Assembly: GCA_035514995.1 (NCBI GenBank)
Contig: DATJCC010000056.1
Coordinates: forward strand, 1 to 28,184
DNA from: Leucobacter_A sp035514995
GTDB taxonomy: Bacteria > Actinomycetota > Actinomycetes > Actinomycetales > Microbacteriaceae
DNA: 28,184 nucleotides
Direction of reading: 5' to 3'
Each line of letters opens with the position of its first letter. The stretch's first letter is position 1. Under the pieces are notes generated by a model, which had not been told where the DNA came from, did not search any database, and saw only the letters and a list, made by a program, of their open reading frames with translations. Below, in pieces: positions 14,836 to 22,888 of the stretch. The position numbers and the translations under genes are program-made.

Positions 14836-14845
14836 TTGTATACAA
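14836..14845. promoter_or_regulatory. Perfect palindromic operator TTGTATACAA
   Basis: A perfect 10-bp palindrome of the form bound by GntR/FCD (FadR or VanR type) regulators. It overlaps the second candidate -10 box and lies just downstream of the first, a position that would block transcription of the FAD oxidoreductase. With the near-identical site at 14650 it could form a repression loop across the divergent promoters. Confidence 0.55.
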
Positions 14846-15012
14846 CTTTTAGTGATATGCGTATGTACGTGTTAATTCAAAAATCTGATCTGTGTTAGAA
14901 GGTGCCTATGTGCATATGCAAGAGCACACAACACGGTTGAAGAAAATATGATCACAGTCAATGGGGACATAAGCGTTCATTCGCACCTCTTTATTTATCT
15001 GAAAGGTTTGAT

Positions 15013-16197
15013 ATGAGTCACACAGCCGATGTAGTGGTGATTGGTGGAGGAGTAATTGGAACCTCTGCAGCCTACTTTCTCAGCAATGCTGGAGCAGATG
15101 TTGTTGTAGTAGAAAAGGAACATATTGCCGCTGGAGCTAGCGGACACGGTCCTGGCTTTTTTAACGCATTCGGTGGGGACTTTTCACGAGGAGACCACCT
15201 AGCTCTAGGTTTAGAGAGCATTCGTTTAATGCGCGAACACCGTGAACACCTAGAACAGTTTCAAGAAGAACCAAACTGGTTTAACGACCGTCCAAGCATC
15301 GCACCAGCTTTTACTGAAGATGCTTTAGAGCACGTAAAAGAAATGTACAGCACCAACGGATCGCAGCTTGAAGCCGCAGGTTGCGGTGGAACCTGGCTTA
15401 ACGCAGAAGATTTGCGCAAAGAAGAACCACTACTTGGCGATAATGTTCTAGGCGGATATCTATTCCCAACCGTGCTTCAGATTGATGGCTGGAAGCTTTC
15501 AAAACTCTATATGGCTGCAGCCGAACAGAAAAAAGCACGCTTTATGACTGGTCAAGTAGTCGGTCTGAATTGGGAAGGTGAAACTGCTAGCGGCGTGAGG
15601 CTTGCAGATGGAACAGAAATATCCTGCAAAACAGTTGTTGTAGCTATGGGTTCATGGACTCCAGAAGCGTCAGTTTGGTTGGGATTCCCACTCCCAATCT
15701 GTAACTTAAAGGGACAGTTGCATGTTCTAAACATACCGGGCGATCACGACCTCAAGCACCATGTGATTGAAAGAATTGCTCTCATGCAGTACCCCAATGG
15801 AGAGTACCTGCTCGCAGCAACCCCTGACCCAGCACCAGGTGGCGGTCTAAGACCGACAGACGCTTACATACGTCCCGTCTTCGAAAATCACGCCCTACCC
15901 GAAGATACTGAGTTGCTTTTAGAAACCGGTTTAAGCCGATTCCCCTTCCTCAAAGACGCAGAGGTCATTAAAGACCTAGCAGGCGGAAGGCCAATGTCTG
16001 TCGACCTACTACCAATGATCGGGTCAACCCCAACAATGGAAAATGTGTTGATAGCTTCGGGCCATGGTCGAAAGGGAATTCACCTGTCGACTGTAACTGG
16101 AAAGCTAATTTCTGATTTAGCTCTCGAAGGCAAAACTGAGCTTGACCTAAACCTCGATGCATACTCACCAATGAGATTCATGCCACCAAAAATGTAA
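15013..16197 (+). CDS. DAO-family FAD-dependent oxidoreductase
   Basis: The 394-residue enzyme has an N-terminal Rossmann dinucleotide motif VVVIGGGVIGTSAAYFLSNA (G11-G16, Glu35) and the DAO-family GASGHGPGFFN loop. A second FAD contact is in the C-terminal IGSTPTMENVLIASGHGRKGIHLS segment, which matches the glycine/sarcosine-oxidase type ending. Relatives oxidise secondary or primary amines (sarcosine, glycine, D-amino acids, hydroxyproline) with release of an aldehyde or keto acid. No signal peptide is seen, so it is cytoplasmic. The specific substrate is unknown; with an importer, an amidase and an SDR nearby, a nitrogen-containing growth substrate is plausible. It is a single-gene transcript, ended by the terminator at 16247. 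Confidence 0.88.
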   Translation: MSHTADVVVIGGGVIGTSAAYFLSNAGADVVVVEKEHIAAGASGHGPGFFNAFGGDFSRGDHLALGLESIRLMREHREHLEQFQEEPNWFNDRPSIAPAFTEDALEHVKEMYSTNGSQLEAAGCGGTWLNAEDLRKEEPLLGDNVLGGYLFPTVLQIDGWKLSKLYMAAAEQKKARFMTGQVVGLNWEGETASGVRLADGTEISCKTVVVAMGSWTPEASVWLGFPLPICNLKGQLHVLNIPGDHDLKHHVIERIALMQYPNGEYLLAATPDPAPGGGLRPTDAYIRPVFENHALPEDTELLLETGLSRFPFLKDAEVIKDLAGGRPMSVDLLPMIGSTPTMENVLIASGHGRKGIHLSTVTGKLISDLALEGKTELDLNLDAYSPMRFMPPKM

Positions 16198-16246
16198 ATT
16201 TGACTGAAATAGCATTTTCTTTTAAAAATATGGTTTAAATGCAAGC

Positions 16247-16305
16247 AGTTGAGGCTCTTGCACCTGAGGATAATTTCATTCAGGTGCAAGAGCCTCAACT
16301 TTTTT
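16247..16305 (+). terminator. Terminator of the FAD oxidoreductase gene
   Basis: A perfect 21-bp stem (16247-16267 with 16280-16300, core GAGGCTCTTGCACC) and a 12-base loop run directly into TTTTTT on the plus strand, a textbook rho-independent terminator. The 185 bases after it, up to the thioesterase stop at 16491, hold no feature that I recognise. Confidence 0.9.
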
Positions 16306-16490
16306 AAGCGCGCCTTTACTGCATGATGCAGGTAGTTTCAACGCAACCCTCGCCTCTGGTCACAACGTTTTCTTCAGCGTCTGCCAAACGTAGCGGATCT
16401 GAACACGTATTGCGGGCTTTATCAAGTTCTCAGATTTGCTTAGTTGACTTCATGAAGCTTGACCGATAAGCACAGATGTTAGCGTTGCTC

Positions 16491-16913
16491 TTATTGGCTG
16501 GGGTCATCTTTGATCATGTTGGTGATGCGAATAGCGCAACACTTATTACCGTCATCATCAAACACGTCGACTTCATGCACAGTGAGAGATCGACCGAGGT
16601 GCACCGGCGTGCAGATGCCAGTTACGTATCCTGTTTTTGCTGAGCGAAGGTGGGTCGCGTTAACGTCAACACCTACGGCTAGCTTTCCTTTACCCGCGTG
16701 CAGATTCGCTGCCATCGAACCGAGTGACTCACCTAAAACAACATAAGCGCCGCCGTGGAGGTAGCCAACTGTTTGCCGGTTTCCTTTCACTGGCATCCGT
16801 GCGACCGTGCGTTCTACGGTGTATTCAAGAAATTCCATACCCATCGCATCTGCCAGCTCGCCAGAGCCGTTTCTTGCCACAAAATTGCGCTCGTCTTTAG
16901 TATCGTCGGTCAT
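16491..16913 (-). CDS. Hotdog-fold acyl-CoA thioesterase, EntH/MenI-like
   Basis: The 140-residue protein has the hotdog thioesterase signature TVGYLHGGAYVVLGESLGS with His53 and catalytic Glu62. This is the Glu-type seen in EntH and DHNA-CoA thioesterases, unlike the Asp-type PaaI encoded at 21657. I start it at ATG 16913, four bases after the paaG stop; a longer open frame extends upstream to 17024 through paaG and is not needed. As the last gene of the paaABCDE-paaG transcript, it probably hydrolyses stalled or dead-end CoA esters of the pathway, releasing CoA. A role in menaquinone synthesis cannot be excluded on sequence, but the context argues against it. Confidence 0.85.
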   Translation of the reverse strand: MTDDTKDERNFVARNGSGELADAMGMEFLEYTVERTVARMPVKGNRQTVGYLHGGAYVVLGESLGSMAANLHAGKGKLAVGVDVNATHLRSAKTGYVTGICTPVHLGRSLTVHEVDVFDDDGNKCCAIRITNMIKDDPSQ

Positions 16914-16917
16914 GTAA

Positions 16918-17691
16918 CTATTTGCCTCCAGTAAAGTTAGGTTTGCGTTTGCTTTGGAAAGCCGCGAAACCCTCCAGGTAATCGTCTGTGTTGCAAAGAT
17001 CTGCCTGTGCTTTATTTTCGTCACTCATTGATTCCCAAAGCCCAAGTCTTTTATCGCGCAGATCTTGAATCAACTGCTTCGATGCAACAAATGCGAGTGT
17101 TGCTCCTTGTGCTGTTTTGCGTGCTGTTGATCTAGTAGCTTCAAGCACTTCATCGTCAGCGAAGACTCGAGAGAAAAGCCCTGCCCTGACAGCTTCTGCC
17201 CCGCTCATCAACCTACCGGTATAGATCAGGTCGAGCGCAGCGTGGGAACCGAGTCGCTCATAAAAAAGTGCATGACCACCAGAGTCGAGCGTCGCCCCTA
17301 GGTTAGCAAAAGGGCTACCAATTTTTGCGCTTTCAGCCACATAAACTACATCATTAGCGATCAACAGGCCAAGCCCCACACCCAGGCAGGCTCCGTGTGC
17401 GACCGCAAATGTTGGTGCAGGGAATTCACTTATTTTTTTCAGAAGAGGTTGCACCCTTCCTTCAAGGAAACCCAGAACATCATCTTCGGCAGGATCAACA
17501 TTCGAGATGTCCCTACCTGCAGAAAACGCCCTGCCTAATCCGTATAATAAAACTGCTCGAGCACCATCTTGTAGCGCACGATCATAGGCGTCAGAAAGCT
17601 TTTGAAGCGCTTCAATGTCTAAAGAGTTAAGTTTCTCTGGCGCGTTTAAAGTTATTTCTGCAACGCCCTCATCAAGAATGTAATCAATCAT
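16918..17691 (-). CDS. paaG: 1,2-epoxyphenylacetyl-CoA isomerase PaaG
   Basis: The 257-residue protein is a crotonase-fold enzyme. It lacks both hydratase glutamates (the segment is GACLGVGLGLLIANDVV) but has Asp136 in LGATLDSGG, corresponding to the catalytic Asp of PaaG. The C-terminal FAAFQSKRKPNFTGGK also matches that family's ending. PaaG converts ring-1,2-epoxyphenylacetyl-CoA to the seven-membered oxepin-CoA and later shifts a double bond in a ring-opened intermediate. It lies 31 bases after paaE in the multi-component oxygenase transcript, directly downstream of the enzyme that makes its substrate. A general enoyl-CoA isomerase is the only real alternative. Confidence 0.88.
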   Translation of the reverse strand: MIDYILDEGVAEITLNAPEKLNSLDIEALQKLSDAYDRALQDGARAVLLYGLGRAFSAGRDISNVDPAEDDVLGFLEGRVQPLLKKISEFPAPTFAVAHGACLGVGLGLLIANDVVYVAESAKIGSPFANLGATLDSGGHALFYERLGSHAALDLIYTGRLMSGAEAVRAGLFSRVFADDEVLEATRSTARKTAQGATLAFVASKQLIQDLRDKRLGLWESMSDENKAQADLCNTDDYLEGFAAFQSKRKPNFTGGK

Positions 17692-17722
17692 CTAGATATT
17701 TTTCTCTTTCTAATTTCTAAAG

Positions 17723-18832
17723 TTAAGCGTCGTAGTCGACAACCACATGATCAGTTGTGGGGCGTGACTGGCAGGTGAGAATGAACCCTTTCTCGAGTTC
17801 TTCTTTTTCTAAAGCAAAATTTTCTTTCATATTCACGCTACCCTCAATAACCCGCGCTCGACAGGTGCCACAAACCCCGCCCGCACAAGCGAAAGGCACA
17901 TCTGAACGAACCCGCAATGCTGCGTTTAAGATACTCTCGTTTGCGTTTACAGGGCTTTGCACTGAACCAGAAGTGCCATCAAGTGTGAAATCTATTTGAA
18001 ATGTTTTTTCGCCATCCTGAATTTCGATGTTGCGTGCACGTGGAGCTTCATCGCCTGGCTCACCTGTCGCAAACAATTCAAACCTAATGTGTGAGCTTTC
18101 AACCCCAAATTCTGTCAGTAGATCACGGGTCAATTGTACGAGATCAAATGGACCACAAAGCACCCACTCGTCAACTCTTTCTCTCGGAATCACCGAGGTA
18201 AAAAAAGCGCGTAGCTTCTCTTCATCGAGTCTCCCTGACATTAGGGGGGCCGACCTTTGCTCCCTCGACAAGATGTGGTGTAGCGCAAAGCGCTCTGGAT
18301 ATTTATCTTTTAGGTCAGCTAGTTCTTCTACAAACATCACATCGAGTGTGCTTTTGTTTGTATAGATTAGGTCAAAACGACTCGTGTCACTCGAACTGAG
18401 CACCCTGTTTGCCATAGTTATTACTGGGGTTATACCAGAGCCAGCAGCAATTCCAACAACGTGGCTACCCTCCAGCTCGTCTAATCTCGAGGTGAAAGTG
18501 CCCTGAGGCGTCATAACGTCTATTTCATCGCCAGCCTTAAGGTTATCGTTAACCCAGTTGGAGAAAACACCCCCAATGTCACGTTTCACCGCTACCGATA
18601 TACGCCCCGGGCTTGGAGGTCTACAGATAGAGTATGAGCGGCGTATTTCTTCTCCCTCAAAGTGGGCTCTCAGAGCAAGGTATTGTCCCGCCAGATAGTC
18701 ATATGAGCCGTGTAATTCCTCTGGAATTTCGAAGGTGACTTCAACCGACGAATTAGTTAAATGTTTTACCTCTGCAACACGCAGAGTGTTGAAGCTTGCG
18801 CGTCTCTTAGCGCCGAGGTTGACTGTAGCCAT
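17723..18832 (-). CDS. paaE: Phenylacetyl-CoA epoxidase reductase PaaE
   Basis: The 369-residue protein has an N-terminal ferredoxin-reductase FAD domain (RRSYSICRPP for FAD, then AVKRDIGGVFSNWV), an NAD(P)H domain (GIAAGSGITPVITMA; WVLCGPFDLV) and a C-terminal plant-type 2Fe-2S domain with C316-x4-C321-x2-C324 and Cys354. It passes electrons from NADPH to the diiron centre of PaaA. The order and length match PaaE (called PaaK in some Pseudomonas work). AAGGGA precedes the ATG, and the gene follows paaD by 30 bases. Cytoplasmic. Confidence 0.95.
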   Translation of the reverse strand: MATVNLGAKRRASFNTLRVAEVKHLTNSSVEVTFEIPEELHGSYDYLAGQYLALRAHFEGEEIRRSYSICRPPSPGRISVAVKRDIGGVFSNWVNDNLKAGDEIDVMTPQGTFTSRLDELEGSHVVGIAAGSGITPVITMANRVLSSSDTSRFDLIYTNKSTLDVMFVEELADLKDKYPERFALHHILSREQRSAPLMSGRLDEEKLRAFFTSVIPRERVDEWVLCGPFDLVQLTRDLLTEFGVESSHIRFELFATGEPGDEAPRARNIEIQDGEKTFQIDFTLDGTSGSVQSPVNANESILNAALRVRSDVPFACAGGVCGTCRARVIEGSVNMKENFALEKEELEKGFILTCQSRPTTDHVVVDYDA

Positions 18833-18862
18833 AATAGTCCCTTCTACCGAGCAGGCTTAAAG

Positions 18863-19387
18863 TCAGTGGACTTTAAAATAGTCGAAAGGTTCTTCACAAG
18901 CCCGGCACCGGTACAGGGCTTTGCATGCGGTAGAACCAAATTTGGAAATTTCTTCGGTCATCAGTGAGTCACACCTAGGGCATTTCACGCCCAAAGTGAT
19001 TGGAATCGGTCCACTCAAAACAGATGACTTCGCGTTAGGTGGCGCGATGCCATACTCCTTAAGTTTGCGTTTTCCATCTTCAGTCATCCAGTCTGTTGAC
19101 CATGCCGGGCTGAGCGTGTAGGTCACTGACACATCTTTATAACCGGCCTGTCTGAGTCGTGTATCAACATCATCACGCATCTGATCGATTGCAGGGCATC
19201 CGGAGTATGTCGGGGTGAGCACTACAGAAACTGTTTCACCGGCAACCTCGACGTGACGCAACACACCAAGATCTTCGATCGTTAAAACTGGCACCTCAGG
19301 ATCAAGCACGGTCGCAGCGATGCGCCAAGCTTGCAATGCTTTTGGATCGCTAGGCTGATTGTTTGCGCTGGCTTCTTTAGCTACCAT
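18863..19387 (-). CDS. paaD: Phenylacetyl-CoA epoxidase assembly protein PaaD
   Basis: The 174-residue protein has an N-terminal MIP18/DUF59 domain (TVLDPEVPVLTIEDLGVLRHV, TPTYSGCPAID) and a C-terminal Cys-rich metal site (C136-x2-C139, Cys155, C161-x2-C164, ending CRACEEPFDYFK). PaaD is needed for iron-sulphur or diiron maturation of the Paa epoxidase and is not a catalytic subunit. I use the ATG at 19387, preceded by a GAGG, which overlaps the paaC stop by seven bases; a GTG 10 codons upstream (19417) lacks a ribosome site. Its place between paaC and paaE is the usual order. Confidence 0.92.
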   Translation of the reverse strand: MVAKEASANNQPSDPKALQAWRIAATVLDPEVPVLTIEDLGVLRHVEVAGETVSVVLTPTYSGCPAIDQMRDDVDTRLRQAGYKDVSVTYTLSPAWSTDWMTEDGKRKLKEYGIAPPNAKSSVLSGPIPITLGVKCPRCDSLMTEEISKFGSTACKALYRCRACEEPFDYFKVH

Positions 19388-20229
19388 TTTGCCTCGGGGT
19401 GTCGTCTTGTTAGCCACTGCATCTCAGCAAGGATGTAACCCATCTGGTTTGTGTGTATGCCCTGACGGCCGTTCGCTTTTGCTGGCTTCCCTGCAGGAAT
19501 CTCGATATCTACTTCGCCTAAAACAGCTGCAACCTTTTCGTCAAACCCTGGACGTAAAGTTGAAGGCAACACTGCCACCCCAGTGAGACTTTCTGTTAAG
19601 TCATCGTCTTCGAAAAGCTCGTCTACATAGGGCCACATGTCGATGAGTGCTTGTATCATACGGCTCCGTGACTCTTCAGTTCCGTCTCCAAGACGCAAAA
19701 CCCACTGCACGGCATGGTCGTAGTGGTACCGCACCTCACGCGCAGACTTTGCCGCAATTGCAGCAAGAGAAGAGTCTTTACTTGTAGCAAGTGCAGCATA
19801 CAACCCGACCTGGTAGGCCGAAAACAAAAATTGACGTGCGATCATCTCAGCGAAATCATGGCCTGGTTGCTCAACGAGCCAGCAGTTTACAAACTCGTGT
19901 TCATCTCGCCAGTACGCTAAATCGTCTTCACTCTTTTTGCTAGCTGTTCCTGCGAAATGCAAAAATGCGCGGGCGTGACCGAGCAGGTCTAGAGTGATAT
20001 TTGCCAAAGCCATGTCTTCTTCAAGTTCAGGAGCTCGAGAAACCCACCAGCTTAAACTTTGGGACAGAATGAGTGCGTCATCACCCAGGCGCAGCGCATA
20101 GGCTGCGACCTCTTTGCTGGCTACTCTGCCTGTGCCTAGAAGCTCGTCAGCGAGTTTCAATTCGTCTACCGAAACATCGCCGTGCACTTCACTGTCTGTG
20201 ACGACGCTTTCAGCCTTTGCTTGAGTCAT
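19381..20229 (-). CDS. paaC: Phenylacetyl-CoA epoxidase structural subunit PaaC
   Basis: The 282-residue helical ferritin-like protein pairs with PaaA in the epoxidase. It shows YALRLGDDALILSQSLSWW, DLLGHARAFLHFAG and REVRYHYDHAVQWVLRLGDG, the PaaC signatures. PaaC carries no functional diiron centre and stabilises the catalytic subunit. Its ATG overlaps the paaB stop by four bases (ATGA), giving tight coupling. The length is a little above that of the well-studied enterobacterial protein because of a polar N-terminal tail of about 25 residues. Confidence 0.95.
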   Translation of the reverse strand: MTQAKAESVVTDSEVHGDVSVDELKLADELLGTGRVASKEVAAYALRLGDDALILSQSLSWWVSRAPELEEDMALANITLDLLGHARAFLHFAGTASKKSEDDLAYWRDEHEFVNCWLVEQPGHDFAEMIARQFLFSAYQVGLYAALATSKDSSLAAIAAKSAREVRYHYDHAVQWVLRLGDGTEESRSRMIQALIDMWPYVDELFEDDDLTESLTGVAVLPSTLRPGFDEKVAAVLGEVDIEIPAGKPAKANGRQGIHTNQMGYILAEMQWLTRRHPEAKW

Positions 20230-20531
20230 AGGTGTTTCACCCCTTCAGCTTTGGTGTAGTAGATTGCGTGTCGATAGTTCTTGCCTGCCGGCGATTCAAA
20301 AAACTCCGCCTTCATATCTGGATCACTCGTTGTGATTGCGGCAGCAGGCACAACCCAAATTGAGATACCCTCATTGCGTCTAGTGTAAAGATCCCTGGCG
20401 TTGCGCACAGCCATCTCGTCATCAGGCGCGTGCAGCGAACCAACGTGCACGTGACTCAAGCCTCTGTTGGCCCTAATAAAGACTTCATAAAGAGGCCACG
20501 CTTCTGTGCCCATTTCACCTGGTGTTGACAA
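20226..20531 (-). CDS. paaB: Phenylacetyl-CoA epoxidase small subunit PaaB, TTG start
   Basis: The 101-residue protein has the PaaB core: WPLYEVFIRANRGLSHVHVGSLHAPDDEMAVRNARDLYTRRNEG, then SIWVVPAAAI. PaaB bridges PaaAC dimers and is essential for epoxidase activity. I start it at TTG 20531, with an ideal AAGGAG (20538-20543) six bases upstream. An open frame extends 33 codons further into paaA, but that part reads as antiparallel noise and would give a nonstandard protein. It follows paaA by 34 bases. Confidence 0.93.
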   Translation of the reverse strand: MSTPGEMGTEAWPLYEVFIRANRGLSHVHVGSLHAPDDEMAVRNARDLYTRRNEGISIWVVPAAAITTSDPDMKAEFFESPAGKNYRHAIYYTKAEGVKHL

Positions 20532-20565
20532 TCTCTTCTCCTTAACCTTTAAAACAGCTAAAACT

Positions 20566-21522
20566 TTAGGCCGCGGCCGCCTGTCTCTTGCGAGCGTAAG
20601 CTGTTGCGGCTTCACGCACCCAAGCACCATCTTCGTGTGCCTGGCGACGGTGCTTAATTCTGGCCGCGTTTGCTTGCCCTCGGCCGTCTAAAACATCATA
20701 AAATTCGTTCCAGTCGATTTCGCCTAGAACCCACTTGCCTGTTTTTTCATCAAAATATAAATCTTTGTCTGGGCATTCAAGGCCCAAGGCCTCAAACTGT
20801 GGAACGCACATGCCAACAAATCTTTGCCGCAATTCGTCGTTGGAGAATCGTTTAATTCTCCATTTCATTGACTGTGCAGAGTTGGGTGAGTTGTCATCGG
20901 TCGGGCCAAACATCATAAGTGACGGCCAATACCATCTGTTCACCGCATCTTGAGCCATCTTTTTCTGCTCTGGTGTTCCGTTTGACAGTTCGAGCAGAAT
21001 TTCAAAACCCTGACGCTGGTGAAAAGACTCTTCTTTACAGATACGCACCATTGCACGGCCATACGGCCCGTATGAGGCACGAATCAGAGGCACCTGGTTG
21101 GCAATAGCTGCTCCGTCAACGAGCCACCCAATTGCGCCCATGTCTGCCCAGGTTGGGCTGTTGTAATTGAAAATCGAGGAGTAGCGTGCGCGCCCCTCAA
21201 TGAGCTGATCTGTCATTTCTTCGCGCGAGATACCTAATGTTTGCGCTGCCGAATACAGGTAGAGACCGTGGCCCGCTTCGTCTTGCACCTTTGCAATCAA
21301 AATAGCTTTACGTTTTAAACTTGGCGCTCTTGTGATCCAGTTTGCTTCTGGTTGCATACCGATGACCTCTGAGTGCGCGTGCTGCGATATTTGGCGAATC
21401 AATGACTTGCGGTATGCCTCTGGCATCCAGTCGCGTGGTTCTACACGTTGATCAGCTTCCATTAGCTCATCAAAGTACCTTTGGTTCTCTGCATCTTCTA
21501 CTGCTGAAACTGTTGTAGACAT
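20566..21522 (-). CDS. paaA: Phenylacetyl-CoA epoxidase catalytic subunit PaaA
   Basis: The 318-residue protein is the diiron oxygenase subunit, with iron ligands in VQDEAGHGLYL (first D/E-x2-H) and KEESFHQRQGFE (second), and the PaaA segments RDWMPEAYRKSLIRQISQHAHSE and YNYNSP-like FNYNSPTWADMG. It epoxidises the aromatic ring of phenylacetyl-CoA with O2 and electrons from PaaE. The ATG at 21522 is chosen because AAGGAGG lies seven bases before it; a TTG at 21546 is upstream of that site. It is the first gene of the oxygenase transcript, starting 54 bases from a PaaR-like palindrome. Confidence 0.96.
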   Translation of the reverse strand: MSTTVSAVEDAENQRYFDELMEADQRVEPRDWMPEAYRKSLIRQISQHAHSEVIGMQPEANWITRAPSLKRKAILIAKVQDEAGHGLYLYSAAQTLGISREEMTDQLIEGRARYSSIFNYNSPTWADMGAIGWLVDGAAIANQVPLIRASYGPYGRAMVRICKEESFHQRQGFEILLELSNGTPEQKKMAQDAVNRWYWPSLMMFGPTDDNSPNSAQSMKWRIKRFSNDELRQRFVGMCVPQFEALGLECPDKDLYFDEKTGKWVLGEIDWNEFYDVLDGRGQANAARIKHRRQAHEDGAWVREAATAYARKRQAAAA

Positions 21523-21575
21523 TTGCAGCCTCCTTGCTTCTGCCAAAATTTTAGTTTGTGATACGATTTAAGATA

Positions 21576-21597
21576 ACTTACCGACCATTCAGTAAGT
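21576..21597. promoter_or_regulatory. PaaR-like operator between paaA and paaI
   Basis: The 22-bp imperfect palindrome ACTTACCGACC / ATTCAGTAAGT lies in the divergent paaA-paaI gap. It fits, with two differences in the fixed positions, the PaaR box that I recall from Corynebacterium (ACTnACCGnnCGnnCGGTnAGT), and it is nearly the same as the site at 28018. One operator can control both divergent transcripts; the TetR-type regulator encoded next to it is the likely repressor, released by phenylacetyl-CoA. Confidence 0.85.
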
Positions 21598-21656
21598 ATA
21601 TACTGATCCGTACACGCTATCAACCGCCACAAAATTTAAGATTACGGAGCAAAGCT

Positions 21657-22106
21657 TTGGCCGCTAAAGACATTCCATTGGCACATTCCGCCGATCCAAC
21701 CTGGGCCGCAACGAATATGGCGCAGACAGACCATACAAAAGACTTTCTTGGCATCGAGATAGTCGAGCTTGAGCGAGGTTCCGCAACACTCACCATGCAG
21801 GTGCGACCAGAAATGGCCAACGGGTTTGGGATCACCCACGGCGGCATGGTCTTCTCACTAGCCGATACAGCTTTTGCTTATGCATGCAACGAAGGCGACA
21901 AACAGGTTGTTGCTTCTGGTGCTGAGATTACTTTCACCCGAGCCAGCAGAGCGGGAGACTTGCTAACTGCTAAAGCGCGCCGACGCTGGCTGTCAGGCAG
22001 AAACGGGCTGTACGATGTTTCTATTACTGACCAAAACGGTGAAACTATAGCCGAATTTAGAGGCAGATCTTTCATCACCAACCAGGCCGTTTCAGCTACT
22101 GAGTAA
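21657..22106 (+). CDS. paaI: Hydroxyphenylacetyl-CoA thioesterase PaaI, TTG start
   Basis: The 149-residue hotdog protein matches PaaI closely: MANGFGITHGGMVFSLADTAFAYACN with Asn55, His61 and catalytic Asp70, then FRGRSFITN at the end. PaaI removes CoA from stalled ring-hydroxylated phenylacetyl-CoA, a detoxifying step. The TTG at 21657 is the best start: GGAG (21646-21649) lies seven bases before it, while the open frame from 21558 runs through the operator and has no ribosome site. It is transcribed divergently from paaA, with paaR 31 bases downstream. Confidence 0.92.
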   Translation: MAAKDIPLAHSADPTWAATNMAQTDHTKDFLGIEIVELERGSATLTMQVRPEMANGFGITHGGMVFSLADTAFAYACNEGDKQVVASGAEITFTRASRAGDLLTAKARRRWLSGRNGLYDVSITDQNGETIAEFRGRSFITNQAVSATE

Positions 22107-22137
22107 TCATATAGAATACGATTGTCTGCAGATCTAA

Positions 22138-22794
22138 ATGACACCCAACAGTGCAAACCTCGAGGCTGACCTCCCATTGACTAAAAAAATTACACCCAAG
22201 CAAAAAATCTCCAAAAGAGGCCGCCCCGGTTACAACCAAGAATCGATGCTTGAGGTTATCGTTGAAGTCTTTACAACACACGGTTATGATGCATCGTCGC
22301 TTGAGGTGATAGCGAAACATCTCGGTCTCTCAAAATCTGCCGTCTACCATCATTTTTCTTCAAAAGAAGAAATGCTCGAGCTTGCTCTCGAACAGGCACT
22401 TGGTGCTCTAGAGAATATTTTTGATGAAGCCGAAGCCTCGACCCTTGATGCCGCTTCGCGCATTCGCACAATAATCACTCGGGCAGTTCACGTCGCTTCA
22501 ACGAAACGCCAATACTTAACACTGCTTTTAAGATTGCATGGAAACACAGCTGTTGAACAGCGAGCGCTCGAACGCAGAAGAGCACTAACAAGTCGCCTTG
22601 TAAACATTTTTGAGGAGGCCCGATTAGAAGGCACTCTCCGTAATGATCTAGATCCATGGCTGGCAGCTAGGTACTCGTTTGGAATAGTGAACTCTCTCGT
22701 CGAATGGTATCAACCAGACGGCCAAATCTCACCCGAAGACCTCGCAGAATCTGTGCTTCTCTTTGTGCGCACGGGACTCGGCGTGCGAAGCTAA
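22138..22794 (+). CDS. paaR: TetR-family regulator, probable PaaR
   Basis: The 218-residue protein has a TetR DNA-binding domain (about residues 33-80): EVIVEVFTTHGYDASSLEVIAKHLGLSKSAVYHHFSSKEEML. A helical ligand domain follows. A basic tail (KKITPKQKISKRGRP) precedes the HTH. It sits in the paa cluster behind paaI, and two 22-bp palindromes control the flanking transcripts, so it is probably the phenylacetyl-CoA-responsive repressor of the pathway and autoregulated through 21576-21597. No strong ribosome site is visible before ATG 22138, so a later start or coupling to paaI is possible. Confidence 0.88.
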   Translation: MTPNSANLEADLPLTKKITPKQKISKRGRPGYNQESMLEVIVEVFTTHGYDASSLEVIAKHLGLSKSAVYHHFSSKEEMLELALEQALGALENIFDEAEASTLDAASRIRTIITRAVHVASTKRQYLTLLLRLHGNTAVEQRALERRRALTSRLVNIFEEARLEGTLRNDLDPWLAARYSFGIVNSLVEWYQPDGQISPEDLAESVLLFVRTGLGVRS

Positions 22795-22840
22795 GCACTA
22801 AGCGCAACCCACCACACACTCGACTCCAATCATGCTCACC

Positions 22841-22876
22841 CGCTTAGAAACACTTTCGTTCTAGCGTTTCTAAGCG
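22841..22876 (+). terminator. Hairpin after paaR
   Basis: A perfect 11-bp stem (22841-22851 CGCTTAGAAAC with 22866-22876) and a 14-base loop lie 46 bases after the paaR stop. There is no good U-run, so it is a probable but not certain terminator for the paaI-paaR transcript. Confidence 0.5.
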
Positions 22877-22888
22877 AATGAGTCACGT

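Larger units (their letters stand above)
14621..15012. promoter_or_regulatory. Divergent control region of Dabb/cupin and FAD oxidoreductase
   Basis: There is no gene in these 392 bases. Two TTGTATACAA-type palindromes mark it (14650-14659 and 14836-14845), together with a clear plus-strand promoter (14790-14819). The stretch from 14850 to 15000 is rich in ATGTGCATATGCAA-like alternating purine/pyrimidine sequence. An AAAGG ribosome site sits just before the FAD gene ATG. Confidence 0.6.

Noticed and set aside
16914..17024. 37-residue N-terminal extension of the EntH-like thioesterase
   Set aside because: It runs entirely through the 3' end of paaG in another frame; the ATG at 16913, just after the paaG stop, gives the normal length.
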